IMG/VR virus record: IMGVR_UViG_3300025120_000220
Location: 1-35,516 of that record
From: a virus
Direction: 5' to 3' (one strand)
Length of the DNA: 35,516 bases
Shown here one piece after another: positions 24,099-30,541 of the stretch. The notes beneath the pieces are model-generated. The model saw nothing but the letters and a program-made list of their open reading frames with translations. It did not search any database and had not been told where the DNA came from. How positions within the stretch are numbered: position 1 is the first letter of the stretch; the number at the start of each line of letters is the position of its first letter. The translations under genes and the position numbers were made by a program.

Positions 24099-25332
24099 AT
24101 TAGGTTTACCAGTAGCTTTAGCTGTTGAAAGTAAAGGTCATCAAGTTATGGGAACTGACATTGATGATTCAATTTTAAGAAATATTAGATTTAAAACATT
24201 AAATTATAGAGAAGAAGGTGCTGAAGAGCTACTAAAAAAATCTAAAATTCAATTAAAAAGTATAGATAAAATTGTTGAAGAATGTGATATAATATTTGTT
24301 CCTATTCAAACTCCTCACGATAAAAAATATGAAGGTATTACTCGAATACCAAAAGAACGTGCTGATTTTAATTATGACTATTTAGTTAATGGAATAAAAG
24401 AAATTAACGAAGAAATTGAAAAACAAGGGAAAGATAAAACAGTTATTATTATTTCTACTGTCCTTCCAGGTACTATTACTAAACTTATTAAACCTATAAT
24501 TGGTAATCATTTAAAACTTTGTTATAATCCATTTTTTATAGCAATGGGAACTACTATTAATGATTTTTTAAATAGTGAAATTATTTTATTTGGAGTAACT
24601 GACGAAAGTGCTGCAAAACAAGCTGAAGAATTTTATAAAACAATTAATAAAACACGTTTTTATAAAACAACTTTAGAGAATGCTGAACTAATTAAAGTAG
24701 TTTATAACACTTTTATTTCAACTAAGATTGCAATGATGAATACAGTTATGGAAACTTGCCATCATTTACCTAATACTGATGTAGATGTGGTAACTGAAGC
24801 TTTAGCTTTATGTACGGATAGAATTATAAGTAAAAAATATCTATATGGAGGTATGGGAGACGGAGGAGGTTGTCACCCACGAGATAATATAGCTCTCAGT
24901 TACTTAGCTCAAAAATTAAATTTATCATATAACTGGTACGATAATATAATGAAGCAAAGAGAAAATCAAACGGAATGGTTAGCTGATTTAATTATTAAAC
25001 ATAAAGGTGATAGGGAAATAAATATTTTAGGTAAATGTTTTAAACCTGAAACTAATATCACAACAGGAAGTCCGGCTATATTGTTAAAAAATATTTTAGA
25101 AGAAAAAGGAGAAACTGTAAGAATGTGGGATCCCTGGGTTGATGATTCAGATATTATGAAAGTAAAAGATGAATACAAATGGGATACTGTACCTCAATTA
25201 TTTTTTATTGGTTGTAAACATGAAGCATTTGAAATATTTTATTTTATGCCTGATTCTGTAGTCATTGATCCATTTAGATATTTAGAAGTAAATGACGATG
25301 TTAAATATATACCTATAGGAAAAAATGTATGA
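24070..25332 (+). CDS. UDP-glucose 6-dehydrogenase family protein
   Basis: This 420-residue enzyme is of the UDP-glucose/GDP-mannose dehydrogenase family. The N-terminus has the Rossmann NAD motif 'GLGKLGLPVA' (7-16) and 'MGTDIDDSIL' ending the second strand with acidic residues. The middle has 'ISTVLPGTITK', 'YNPFFIAMG' and 'LENAELIKVVYNTFISTKIAMMNTV' (active-site Lys219). The catalytic Cys268 is in 'GDGGGCHPRDNIALSYLA', compared with GFGGSCFPKD in typical Ugd. The C-terminal domain includes 'ILGKCFKPETNITTGSPAI'. It oxidises UDP-glucose twice to UDP-glucuronate. Specificity for another UDP or GDP sugar cannot be excluded. A sugar-nucleotide enzyme beside the polymerase suggests DNA or capsule sugar modification. 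Confidence 0.8.
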   Translation: MKIGFLGLGKLGLPVALAVESKGHQVMGTDIDDSILRNIRFKTLNYREEGAEELLKKSKIQLKSIDKIVEECDIIFVPIQTPHDKKYEGITRIPKERADFNYDYLVNGIKEINEEIEKQGKDKTVIIISTVLPGTITKLIKPIIGNHLKLCYNPFFIAMGTTINDFLNSEIILFGVTDESAAKQAEEFYKTINKTRFYKTTLENAELIKVVYNTFISTKIAMMNTVMETCHHLPNTDVDVVTEALALCTDRIISKKYLYGGMGDGGGCHPRDNIALSYLAQKLNLSYNWYDNIMKQRENQTEWLADLIIKHKGDREINILGKCFKPETNITTGSPAILLKNILEEKGETVRMWDPWVDDSDIMKVKDEYKWDTVPQLFFIGCKHEAFEIFYFMPDSVVIDPFRYLEVNDDVKYIPIGKNV

Positions 25333-25550
25333 TTGGAGAGGCTCAATTAAATTTAATTAAAGCTGAAAGAAAACAATGGAGAGAACATACTATTTTAAAT
25401 TCAATAGCTATTCAAAAATTATCAATTGAACTTGATATAATAAGAAAACAAAAAGATGAATTACAAGAAAAATTAAGTAATATTAACAAGATAAGTATTA
25501 TAGAAAATGGAAAAACAAATTTGGCAGACGATCAGGTCAAAATTAAATGA
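25329..25550 (+). CDS. Small coiled-coil protein (73 aa)
   Basis: The ATG overlaps the dehydrogenase stop (ATGTATGA region). The peptide is one long charged helix ('LSIELDIIRKQKDELQEKLSNINK') with no membrane part. It overlaps the nuclease gene downstream by 44 bases, so the last residues are out of frame with the next start. Not recognised. Confidence 0.55.
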   Translation: MIGEAQLNLIKAERKQWREHTILNSIAIQKLSIELDIIRKQKDELQEKLSNINKISIIENGKTNLADDQVKIK

Positions 25551-25911
25551 TTTTTTTATTCAACGTATCGAAACTCAGATTGAACGTGGGATACCTGATG
25601 TACATTACTGTGTTGCTGGTGTTTCAGGCTGGTTAGAGGGAAAGTATTTAAAGTCCCCCAAAAGAGAAAACACCAAACTAAAACTAAAATTGAGTATAGA
25701 ACAAATCGCATGGCACAGGTCTTACTCCTATTCAGGCGGCTCTGTCTACCTAATAGTGAAAAAAGATAAACAAATTTTTTTATTTGACAGTAACGATGGT
25801 GAAGCTCTTGCTAAAGGTGTAACCAGAGAAGAATGGGATAAAAAAGCTTTAGCTAAAGATTGGGAACAGATAAAAATAATATTGTCTAAAAAAGAAAAAA
25901 ATAATATATAA
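25507..25911 (+). CDS. VRR-NUC-like / PD-(D/E)XK endonuclease
   Basis: This 134-residue nuclease has the motif 'RIETQIERGIPDVHYCVAGVSGWLEGKYLK': Asp31 in GIPD, Glu44 and Lys46 in LEGK, with the E/Q-rich lead helix of the VRR-NUC and Hjc-like group. 'GSVYLIVKKDKQIFLFD' is the strand following the active site. It probably cuts branched or recombination intermediates. It starts inside the coiled-coil gene and ends the long replication operon, followed by a 140-bp non-coding, structured segment. Its base composition is more GC-rich than the neighbours, which may point to a separate origin. Confidence 0.72.
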   Translation: MEKQIWQTIRSKLNDFFIQRIETQIERGIPDVHYCVAGVSGWLEGKYLKSPKRENTKLKLKLSIEQIAWHRSYSYSGGSVYLIVKKDKQIFLFDSNDGEALAKGVTREEWDKKALAKDWEQIKIILSKKEKNNI

Positions 25912-25919
25912 TAATAATC

Positions 25920-26030
25920 GCAGGGCCTGAAGTAAGAAAGTGTCGTTAAGATGATTCTGTCCGCCCTGTTAACAAGAAGTCTTGCAGGTATCCCAAAACC
26001 CATTATGGGCTCGAATTGGATCGCAAGGCT
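25920..26030 (+). ncRNA. Candidate structured 5' leader RNA
   Basis: The gap between the nuclease and the DUF2786 gene holds several nested inverted repeats. CAGGGC 25921-25926 pairs with GCCCTG 25963-25968. AGTCTTGC 25978-25985 pairs with GCAAGGCT 26023-26030 (8 bp, one G-U) and encloses ATCC/GGAT (25990-25993/26018-26021) and CCCA/TGGG (25999-26002/26006-26009). The ribosome binding site AAAGGAG (26041-26047) follows it. This could be a leader that controls the next gene, or an independent small RNA. No known riboswitch consensus was recognised. Confidence 0.45.
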
Positions 26031-26051
26031 TTTAAACAAGAAAGGAGAAAT

Positions 26052-26795
26052 ATGACAGAAGAAAAAGAAAGTGTATTGAATAGAATTCAAAAGCTTTTAA
26101 AAATGTCTATAGAAAACGGAGCTTCAGAGAACGAAGCTATGTTTGCTGCAGATAAAGCTCAAAAATTACTTCAAGAACACAATTTATCTATTACAGATAT
26201 TAAAGATGATAGTCAAGCAGAGCCTATAGAAAGCGAAGATGTAGAGGTCGATAGAGATTTATGGAAAGGCTATATTAGAAATGCTACAGCTAAACTATAT
26301 TTTTGTAAAACTTATACTCATGTAAAATTAGATAAATATTATAAAAAAGTTAAAATTTTTACTTTTGTAGGTAGGAAATCTAATCGAATGGTAGCTACAG
26401 AAATGTGTAAATACTTTATTGATACAGTAGATAAATTAGCTGAAGAGGAATTTAAACAAGTTCCAGGTAATCGTACTACTATTAATAAAATGGCTCATGC
26501 TTTTAAACAAGGCTGTGCTTCTAAATTAGCTAAAAGATTAGTTGATAGATATAATGAGATAGTTCCTGATTATATCCCTCAAGGTAATCCAGATGGTTTA
26601 CCAATTCTTTATAAAAACGAGCAACAAGCTATAACTAAATGGTTAGAGCAAAAAGGTATTCGTTTAAGAAGTGCCTCTTCAAGAATGAGTGTTCGAGACA
26701 GAGTAGCTTATAGCCGTGGATCAGAAAAAGGTTCTAAAATAGGAATAAATACACAAGTAAATGGAGCAACTAAATCTAGAATGTTAGGTAGATAA
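26052..26795 (+). CDS. DUF2786 domain protein
   Basis: The correct start is ATG 26052, behind AAAGGAGAAAT; an in-frame ATG at 26016 falls inside the structured leader. The 247-residue protein begins with 'VLNRIQKLLKMSIENGASENEAMFAADKAQKLLQEHNLS', the conserved DUF2786 region (helical, with the 'ALE..AF AAAAKAQELL' pattern). A later part (about 60-160) has 'FTFVGRKSNRMVATEMCKYFIDTVDKLAEEE', common to phage DUF2786/DUF7168 proteins. The basic C-terminus ('SRMSVRDRVAYSRGSEKGSKIG') could bind nucleic acid. Function is unknown; it may be an anti-restriction or nucleoid-associated factor but nothing proves it. Confidence 0.8.
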   Translation: MTEEKESVLNRIQKLLKMSIENGASENEAMFAADKAQKLLQEHNLSITDIKDDSQAEPIESEDVEVDRDLWKGYIRNATAKLYFCKTYTHVKLDKYYKKVKIFTFVGRKSNRMVATEMCKYFIDTVDKLAEEEFKQVPGNRTTINKMAHAFKQGCASKLAKRLVDRYNEIVPDYIPQGNPDGLPILYKNEQQAITKWLEQKGIRLRSASSRMSVRDRVAYSRGSEKGSKIGINTQVNGATKSRMLGR

Positions 26796-26805
26796 TTGTT
26801 ATAAT

Positions 26806-26825
26806 AAGGCCAAGGAATTGGTCTT
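26806..26825 (+). promoter_or_regulatory. GNRA hairpin abutting the start codon
   Basis: AAGGCCAA (26806-26813) pairs with TTGGTCTT (26818-26825) over 8 bp with one G-U, closing a GGAA tetraloop. The start codon ATG of the metallopeptidase is the next base. The only Shine-Dalgarno-like AGGA lies in this loop region, so hairpin opening may control initiation. A TATAAT hexamer sits at 26800-26805. Confidence 0.45.
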
Positions 26826-27125
26826 ATGAAACTTACAGAGATTAGATATAAAAATATTATAACAAAAGTAGTCTTTAAAAAAATTGAAGATTATGCTGTG
26901 TATACTTTTAATAACAATACTCTCACTATTAGAAAAGGTTTAACTAAACAAATATTAGGTAAAACTTTGTTTCACGAAATTTTTCATATCATAATGGCTT
27001 TAAACAATTTTGAAGTAGGTCCTCATGGTGAAGAAAAAGTAGCAACATTAACTGAACAATATTATACTATACTTAAAAGTAATCCTGTATTAAAAAATTT
27101 AATAATAAGATGTATAAATGAATAA
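26826..27125 (+). CDS. ImmA/IrrE-like HExxH metallopeptidase
   Basis: This is a 99-residue compact zinc peptidase. The HExxH motif is 'LFHEIFHIIMAL' (HEIFH), followed by a downstream acidic helix 'GEEKVATLTEQYYTILKSNP', which could supply the third ligand. Size and layout match small ImmA-like proteins, which cleave phage repressors such as ImmR in ICEBs1-type systems. No HTH repressor is next to it here, so its substrate could be a host or prophage regulator. Expression may be limited by the start-abutting hairpin. It overlaps the next gene by 8 bases. Confidence 0.7.
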   Translation: MKLTEIRYKNIITKVVFKKIEDYAVYTFNNNTLTIRKGLTKQILGKTLFHEIFHIIMALNNFEVGPHGEEKVATLTEQYYTILKSNPVLKNLIIRCINE

Positions 27126-27402
27126 ATTAAATAGTCCTATAATAAAAGAAATGATGATGCTTCCTACTGAAAATTATTGGGTTACATTTACTTATTCAAA
27201 TAAAAAACAACCTGAAACTCATCTTTATTTTTCTTTTCCTCAATTTGATGTAGAACCTTATTTTCCTAGGGTTAATCGTTTTTTTGATTTTTGTATAGAA
27301 AATATGAAACAGTTCAATTTTATAGATTATGAAGTCATTGAATATAAAAATCCTGTTTTACGTTATCAAGAGAATTTAGAGAAAGAATTTACTATCCACT
27401 AA
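27118..27402 (+). CDS. Hypothetical protein (94 aa)
   Basis: Aromatic-rich mixed protein ('YWVTFTYSNKKQPETHLYFSFPQFDVEPYFPRVNRFFDF') without membrane segment or cysteine motif. It starts within the metallopeptidase gene end, so coupled expression is likely. No family recognised. Confidence 0.6.
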   Translation: MNKLNSPIIKEMMMLPTENYWVTFTYSNKKQPETHLYFSFPQFDVEPYFPRVNRFFDFCIENMKQFNFIDYEVIEYKNPVLRYQENLEKEFTIH

Positions 27403-27413
27403 TATAGTGTGAC

Positions 27414-27441
27414 GTAGAACGATTTATAGAGCAGGTTCTAC
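27414..27441. repeat. Inverted repeat GTAGAAC-N14-GTTCTAC
   Basis: Perfect 7-bp arms (27414-27420 and 27435-27441). The same arms occur at 30527-30547 with a 7-base loop. It lies in the 135-bp gap after the 27118 gene, so a terminator or operator role is possible. Confidence 0.5.
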
Positions 27442-27537
27442 TTATATATAGAGTAGATATAGCTGTATTTTTTATTGTTTTTATGGATTATTTTTTATTT
27501 TAAAAATTATAAAGTAAATAAAATAGAAAGGAATAAT

Positions 27538-27741
27538 ATGACAATAGAAAAGTTAAGTAAGATTATCAAAGAAGTTAATAAAGATAACGCACCACCTAAC
27601 GGCTGGCCATCAGATAAAGAATGGAACGAAGAAGAAGCTAAAAAAGCAGACGCAGCAGCAGGCTTAGGTTTAGAAGTTTCTGATTTCTGCGATGACGGCG
27701 CAGACTTAGAAGAACTACAAGATATAATGAATGAAGGGTAA
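27538..27741 (+). CDS. Acidic hypothetical protein (67 aa)
   Basis: The start is ATG 27538, with GAAAGGA a few bases upstream; an in-frame ATG at 27475 would add a hydrophobic lead read through the AT-rich promoter region and is not preferred. The protein is acidic in its second half ('SDFCDDGADLEELQDIMNEG') with a 'PPNGWPSDKEWNEEEAKKADAAAGL' centre. Its charge resembles DNA-mimic or small regulator proteins, but no function can be named. Confidence 0.6.
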   Translation: MTIEKLSKIIKEVNKDNAPPNGWPSDKEWNEEEAKKADAAAGLGLEVSDFCDDGADLEELQDIMNEG

Positions 27742-27744
27742 TTA

Positions 27745-28029
27745 ATGACACACTTAGTAATTAAGAGAGATGATCTTATTTATGCTAATACTATTGCTAA
27801 AGCCAAAAATTGGCCTAGGCATTTTAAAAAGCATGAGTTTGAAGATGTAAAGAAGTTCGATAAAGAACAAGAGTGGCCAATCCACTTTTCAATTAGATTA
27901 GCTAAAGATAGACACAGGATTCTATTTGAACATTATAATGGAGAGTTATATCAACTAGATATACCTTTGAGTATTTATAATAGTCTAAAGCTATTATTGA
28001 AAAGTAAAAAAAGGGAGTACTTAAACTAA
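27745..28029 (+). CDS. Hypothetical protein (94 aa)
   Basis: Basic mixed protein with 'RHRILFEHYNGELYQLDIPLSIYNSLKLLL' near the end. It starts after GAAGGG, 3 bases behind the previous stop, and ends at a TAATG junction. Not recognised. Confidence 0.6.
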   Translation: MTHLVIKRDDLIYANTIAKAKNWPRHFKKHEFEDVKKFDKEQEWPIHFSIRLAKDRHRILFEHYNGELYQLDIPLSIYNSLKLLLKSKKREYLN

Positions 28030-28235
28030 TGACAGAGTTAACAGAAGCACACTTTGAGCTACATAGTAAAAATAAAGCTAAATTGCTTGAAGAAAGAAAA
28101 AAAAAAGAAACAAGTAAGTTATTTGATGATTGGATAAAAACGTGTCCAGTAGTTTATTATTTATCTGAAAAAGTAGATGAAGAAGTTAATAAAATAATCA
28201 AATATACATTTGATAAAAAAGTAAGGAGAAAGTAA
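28029..28235 (+). CDS. Hypothetical charged helical protein (68 aa)
   Basis: Highly charged helical peptide ('KNKAKLLEERKKKETSKLFDDWIKTCPV') with a basic end 'FDKKVRRK'. TAATG junctions on both sides and an AAGGAG site before the next gene support translation. Unknown function. Confidence 0.55.
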   Translation: MTELTEAHFELHSKNKAKLLEERKKKETSKLFDDWIKTCPVVYYLSEKVDEEVNKIIKYTFDKKVRRK

Positions 28236-28630
28236 TGGAAATAGAAAGAAACCAAAAAGCTTTTGAAAAAAAGTTAAAAAAGGTTGAAGAGCTAAAAAAA
28301 AAGAGAATAGCAAAGCAAACGGCTAAAAAGCATCGACACTTTATGAAAGAAATTCCTAACTCTAAAGAAGGTTGGGCATTTATAAAGCAAATGAAAAAGT
28401 ATCTACATAAAGGTAGATATAGTATAAGACTAAAGGGTCGTGGATCAAGAAAAGTACATGGTAATCAAAGTTTTGTGCCAATACCTCATGCTGAAAAGTA
28501 TTCGGTGTACATTGATCACAAGATATTAGATAGGGAAAACCCTGCTTATTACTATAAGAAAGAATGGCAAACAAGAAGCAAACTAATTGATATGAAAAAT
28601 CAAATAGACGCAATATTAAGAAGTGAATGA
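28235..28630 (+). CDS. Hypothetical basic protein (131 aa)
   Basis: The N-terminal third is a Lys/Glu coiled-coil-like helix ('AFEKKLKKVEELKKKRIAKQTAKKHRHFMKEI'), followed by a basic, aromatic globular part with 'GRYSIRLKGRGSRKVHGNQSFVPIPHAEKY'. The charge suggests nucleic-acid binding. No named family recognised. Confidence 0.6.
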   Translation: MEIERNQKAFEKKLKKVEELKKKRIAKQTAKKHRHFMKEIPNSKEGWAFIKQMKKYLHKGRYSIRLKGRGSRKVHGNQSFVPIPHAEKYSVYIDHKILDRENPAYYYKKEWQTRSKLIDMKNQIDAILRSE

Positions 28631-28809
28631 AATTAAGAAATAAAAAGTTAGATAAGTTAAAAGAAGAAGCGGATAAAGAGATAGATTATCAAGGTGGTGG
28701 TGCTTATAAAGCATTTTTAAAATTGTTTTATAAGAATATTATAGAGGAGAAGAAGAAAAAAAATGAAGTTAATATATCTGATAATACTACTGATGACAAC
28801 AAGTTGTAG
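28627..28809 (+). CDS. Hypothetical small protein (60 aa)
   Basis: ATGA overlap with the previous gene. Helical charged peptide with 'DYQGGGAYKAFLKLFYKNIIEEKKKK'. Its last 47 bases overlap, in another frame, a short predicted lipoprotein gene. Unrecognised. Confidence 0.45.
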   Translation: MKLRNKKLDKLKEEADKEIDYQGGGAYKAFLKLFYKNIIEEKKKKNEVNISDNTTDDNKL

Positions 28810-28981
28810 TGAGTTATTGTTATTGTCTAGTGGTGCCGGAGTTGTGGCATCACAGAATGTCTATACTAAAGCTTACAATAGTGTAGACATGATCACTGTT
28901 ATATCAACTAAGAAAGATATCAAAGGCCATATATATAATAAAATAAAAGGAGAAAGTAATGAAGCACAAAAGCCTAAGTAA
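28763..28981 (+). CDS. Possible small lipoprotein (72 aa)
   Basis: The ATG at 28763 is preceded by GAGGAGAAG. The N-terminus 'MKLIYLIILLMTTSC' is a hydrophobic signal with a Cys at residue 15 in a lipobox-like setting (MTTSC, weaker than LxGC). The mature part is short and polar. Nesting within the preceding gene recalls Rz/Rz1, but the upstream ORF has no membrane segment, so a spanin call is not supported. It may be an envelope protein for superinfection exclusion. Confidence 0.5.
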   Translation: MKLIYLIILLMTTSCSELLLLSSGAGVVASQNVYTKAYNSVDMITVISTKKDIKGHIYNKIKGESNEAQKPK

Positions 28982-29225
28982 GATGAATGAGCAAAAAAAA
29001 CTAAATAAAAAGATATTTCCTAAAGAATGGCAAATCTTTCATAAAACTAGAGAAACTTTAATAAAATGTGTTGATGACCATATAAAATCTATTAGTAATG
29101 TAAATGTTTATAATAATGGATCAAGAACTGATATTATGTTAAATACCTCTGGTGATTTTACTTTAATGAACGAGCATATGGGTTTGCCTGAACTAGAGGC
29201 TTTAAAGAAAAAAATAATTAAGTGA
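28959..29225 (+). CDS. Hypothetical protein (88 aa)
   Basis: Starts after GGAGAAAGTA and overlaps the lipoprotein end by 23 bases. Basic helical start, then 'NVYNNGSRTDIMLNTSGDFTLMNEHMG' as a beta-like part. Unknown. Confidence 0.55.
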   Translation: MKHKSLSKMNEQKKLNKKIFPKEWQIFHKTRETLIKCVDDHIKSISNVNVYNNGSRTDIMLNTSGDFTLMNEHMGLPELEALKKKIIK

Positions 29226-29428
29226 AAACAGTTATCCTGTATTTAATAGTTATTCTTGATCAAGGTCATGATTACGAATTACGCAAAATAATTTCTTATA
29301 AAGAATTATCTTGTAGTAAATGGTACGAAAAGAATATTAAATTTAAAGATAGAGAAAATAATAAGTATCAAGACTTAGAAGTAAATGGTTACATATGCGA
29401 ATATGAGAAAGGAGAAAAAAATGGTTAA
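29222..29428 (+). CDS. Hypothetical protein (68 aa), GTG start
   Basis: A GTGA overlap with the preceding stop sets a GTG start. The N-terminus 'KTVILYLIVILDQG' is hydrophobic and might be a weak membrane or core strand; the rest is charged with 'VNGYICEYEKGEKNG' at the end. Its stop overlaps the start of the next gene. No function. Confidence 0.5.
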   Translation: MKTVILYLIVILDQGHDYELRKIISYKELSCSKWYEKNIKFKDRENNKYQDLEVNGYICEYEKGEKNG

Positions 29429-29612
29429 AGTTATAAAAAAAGAAAATAAAGAAGGAATGATTAATGTTATTGCTGATGATTTGTATAGGTTTGAAGATAT
29501 ACAAGAAGCCTGTATAAAACTTGGTTATGATAATGAGAAAGTGTTGGATGAACTAACTGGTTTTCCAAATGGTGAAGATAAATGTGTAGGAGTATTAGTT
29601 AATGAAAAATAA
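29421..29612 (+). CDS. Hypothetical protein (63 aa)
   Basis: The preferred start is ATG 29421, preceded by AAAGGAGAA; an in-frame ATG at 29385 lies upstream inside the previous gene. The mixed acidic peptide has 'DLYRFEDIQEACIKLGYDNEKVLDELTGFPNGEDK'. Not recognised. Confidence 0.55.
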   Translation: MVKVIKKENKEGMINVIADDLYRFEDIQEACIKLGYDNEKVLDELTGFPNGEDKCVGVLVNEK

Positions 29613-29617
29613 AATAA

Positions 29618-30157
29618 GTGAATATATTTAGATTAGATGACGATCCTCGAATTTGTGCTCAATATCATTGCGATAAGCACGTTCTTAAAATGATTATAGA
29701 GTACGGACAGCTATTATCGACAGCACACCGGCTTTGTGATGGCATAGAGAGCCGTGGATCCAGCAAGAGTGGTAAAAGCGAAGTACGAGTATGGAAATTA
29801 AGTAACGGCCTCGAGGATACTTTATATAAAGCTTCTCATGTAAATCATCCAAGTAATGTATGGGTTAGATCACATAAAGAAAATTACGTGTGGCTGTGTA
29901 AACTATGGATATATCTGTGCGAACAATACGGCCTCAGATATAAAAAAACTCACATGACTTATATAAAGTTAAACGATGCTCTTTGTGGTAATATTCCTAT
30001 GAATATAGATACAGGAATAAATTTATCTAAGTTTCCTCAATGTATGCCTGAAGAATGTAAACGAGAAGATGCTATAACTGCTTATCGAAGTTTTTACAGG
30101 GCTCACAAACGTGAGTTTGCAACCTGGAAAAATGGCATGCCTGAGTGGTTTAATTAA
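29618..30157 (+). CDS. Conserved phage protein, 'MNIFRLDDDP' family (possible Pyr_excise relation)
   Basis: The start is GTG 29618, 5 bases after the previous stop. The 179-residue protein begins 'MNIFRLDDDPRICAQYHCDKHVLKMIIEYGQLLSTAHR', which I associate with a conserved phage family frequent in marine phages. Other visible features are 'ASHVNHPSNVWVRSHKENYVWLCKLW' and an end rich in Trp ('YRAHKREFATWKNGMPEWF'). Some members are annotated as pyrimidine-dimer DNA glycosylase-like, but I cannot confirm catalytic residues. It is more GC-rich than its neighbours, suggesting a separate history. Confidence 0.6.
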   Translation: MNIFRLDDDPRICAQYHCDKHVLKMIIEYGQLLSTAHRLCDGIESRGSSKSGKSEVRVWKLSNGLEDTLYKASHVNHPSNVWVRSHKENYVWLCKLWIYLCEQYGLRYKKTHMTYIKLNDALCGNIPMNIDTGINLSKFPQCMPEECKREDAITAYRSFYRAHKREFATWKNGMPEWFN

Positions 30158-30195
30158 CTTTACAAACCTTTTAAAATATGCTAACCACTTTATAG

Positions 30196-30441
30196 ATGTT
30201 AGTGTTTTTTCAATTTAAGCGATTTGGTTGTTATGCTAATGGCCTTGTTAAAGCTGATTCGCTTGATAAAGCGGGTAAGGCTCTGTGGAATGAGCCGGTT
30301 GAAACTTTTAAATGGGACAAACATACTCATGATGTACCCAAAAATACTAATTATCTAACTGTAGAGGAGTACAAATATGAGCGAAGCTCTGATGGAAAAA
30401 CTGAACCAGAAGATGAAACTGGAAACCCAGTGGGCAAGTGA
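30196..30441 (+). CDS. Hypothetical protein (81 aa), overlapping the next gene out of frame
   Basis: The 81-residue protein ('FFQFKRFGCYANGLVKADSLDKAGKALWNEPVETFKWDKHTHDVP') reads like a real small globular protein, although no Shine-Dalgarno is present before ATG 30196. Its last 65 bases overlap a 54-residue gene in another frame that has a better ribosome binding site, so the C-terminal residues are the least certain. Confidence 0.5.
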   Translation: MLVFFQFKRFGCYANGLVKADSLDKAGKALWNEPVETFKWDKHTHDVPKNTNYLTVEEYKYERSSDGKTEPEDETGNPVGK

Positions 30442-30541
30442 GTTACTTTCTAATGGTGAAGTTACTGTTGAAATGGCTAAAATCTCCAAAGAGGTTAAAG
30501 TTGTTGAACGTGAAATAAAAGAAGAAGTAGAACAAAAATAG
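30377..30541 (+). CDS. Small charged helical protein (54 aa)
   Basis: ATG 30377 follows GAGGAG by eight bases. The peptide is mostly helical and acidic-basic ('LMEKLNQKMKLETQWASELLSNG', then 'ISKEVKVVEREIKEEVEQK'). It overlaps the previous gene. Such small helical proteins near virion-type genes may be scaffolding or chaperones, but this is only a guess. Confidence 0.55.
   Translation: MSEALMEKLNQKMKLETQWASELLSNGEVTVEMAKISKEVKVVEREIKEEVEQK

Noticed and set aside
25911-26051. tRNA or known riboswitch in the structured gap
   Set aside because: A CTCGAAT stretch looks slightly like a T-loop, but its flanks do not pair as a T-stem and no acceptor or anticodon arm fits. It does not match the glutamine, SAM-II or preQ1 consensus features I know.
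27475-27537. N-terminal extension of the 27538 gene
   Set aside because: The extra codons read through the AT-rich promoter-like part and the ribosome binding site of the downstream ATG.
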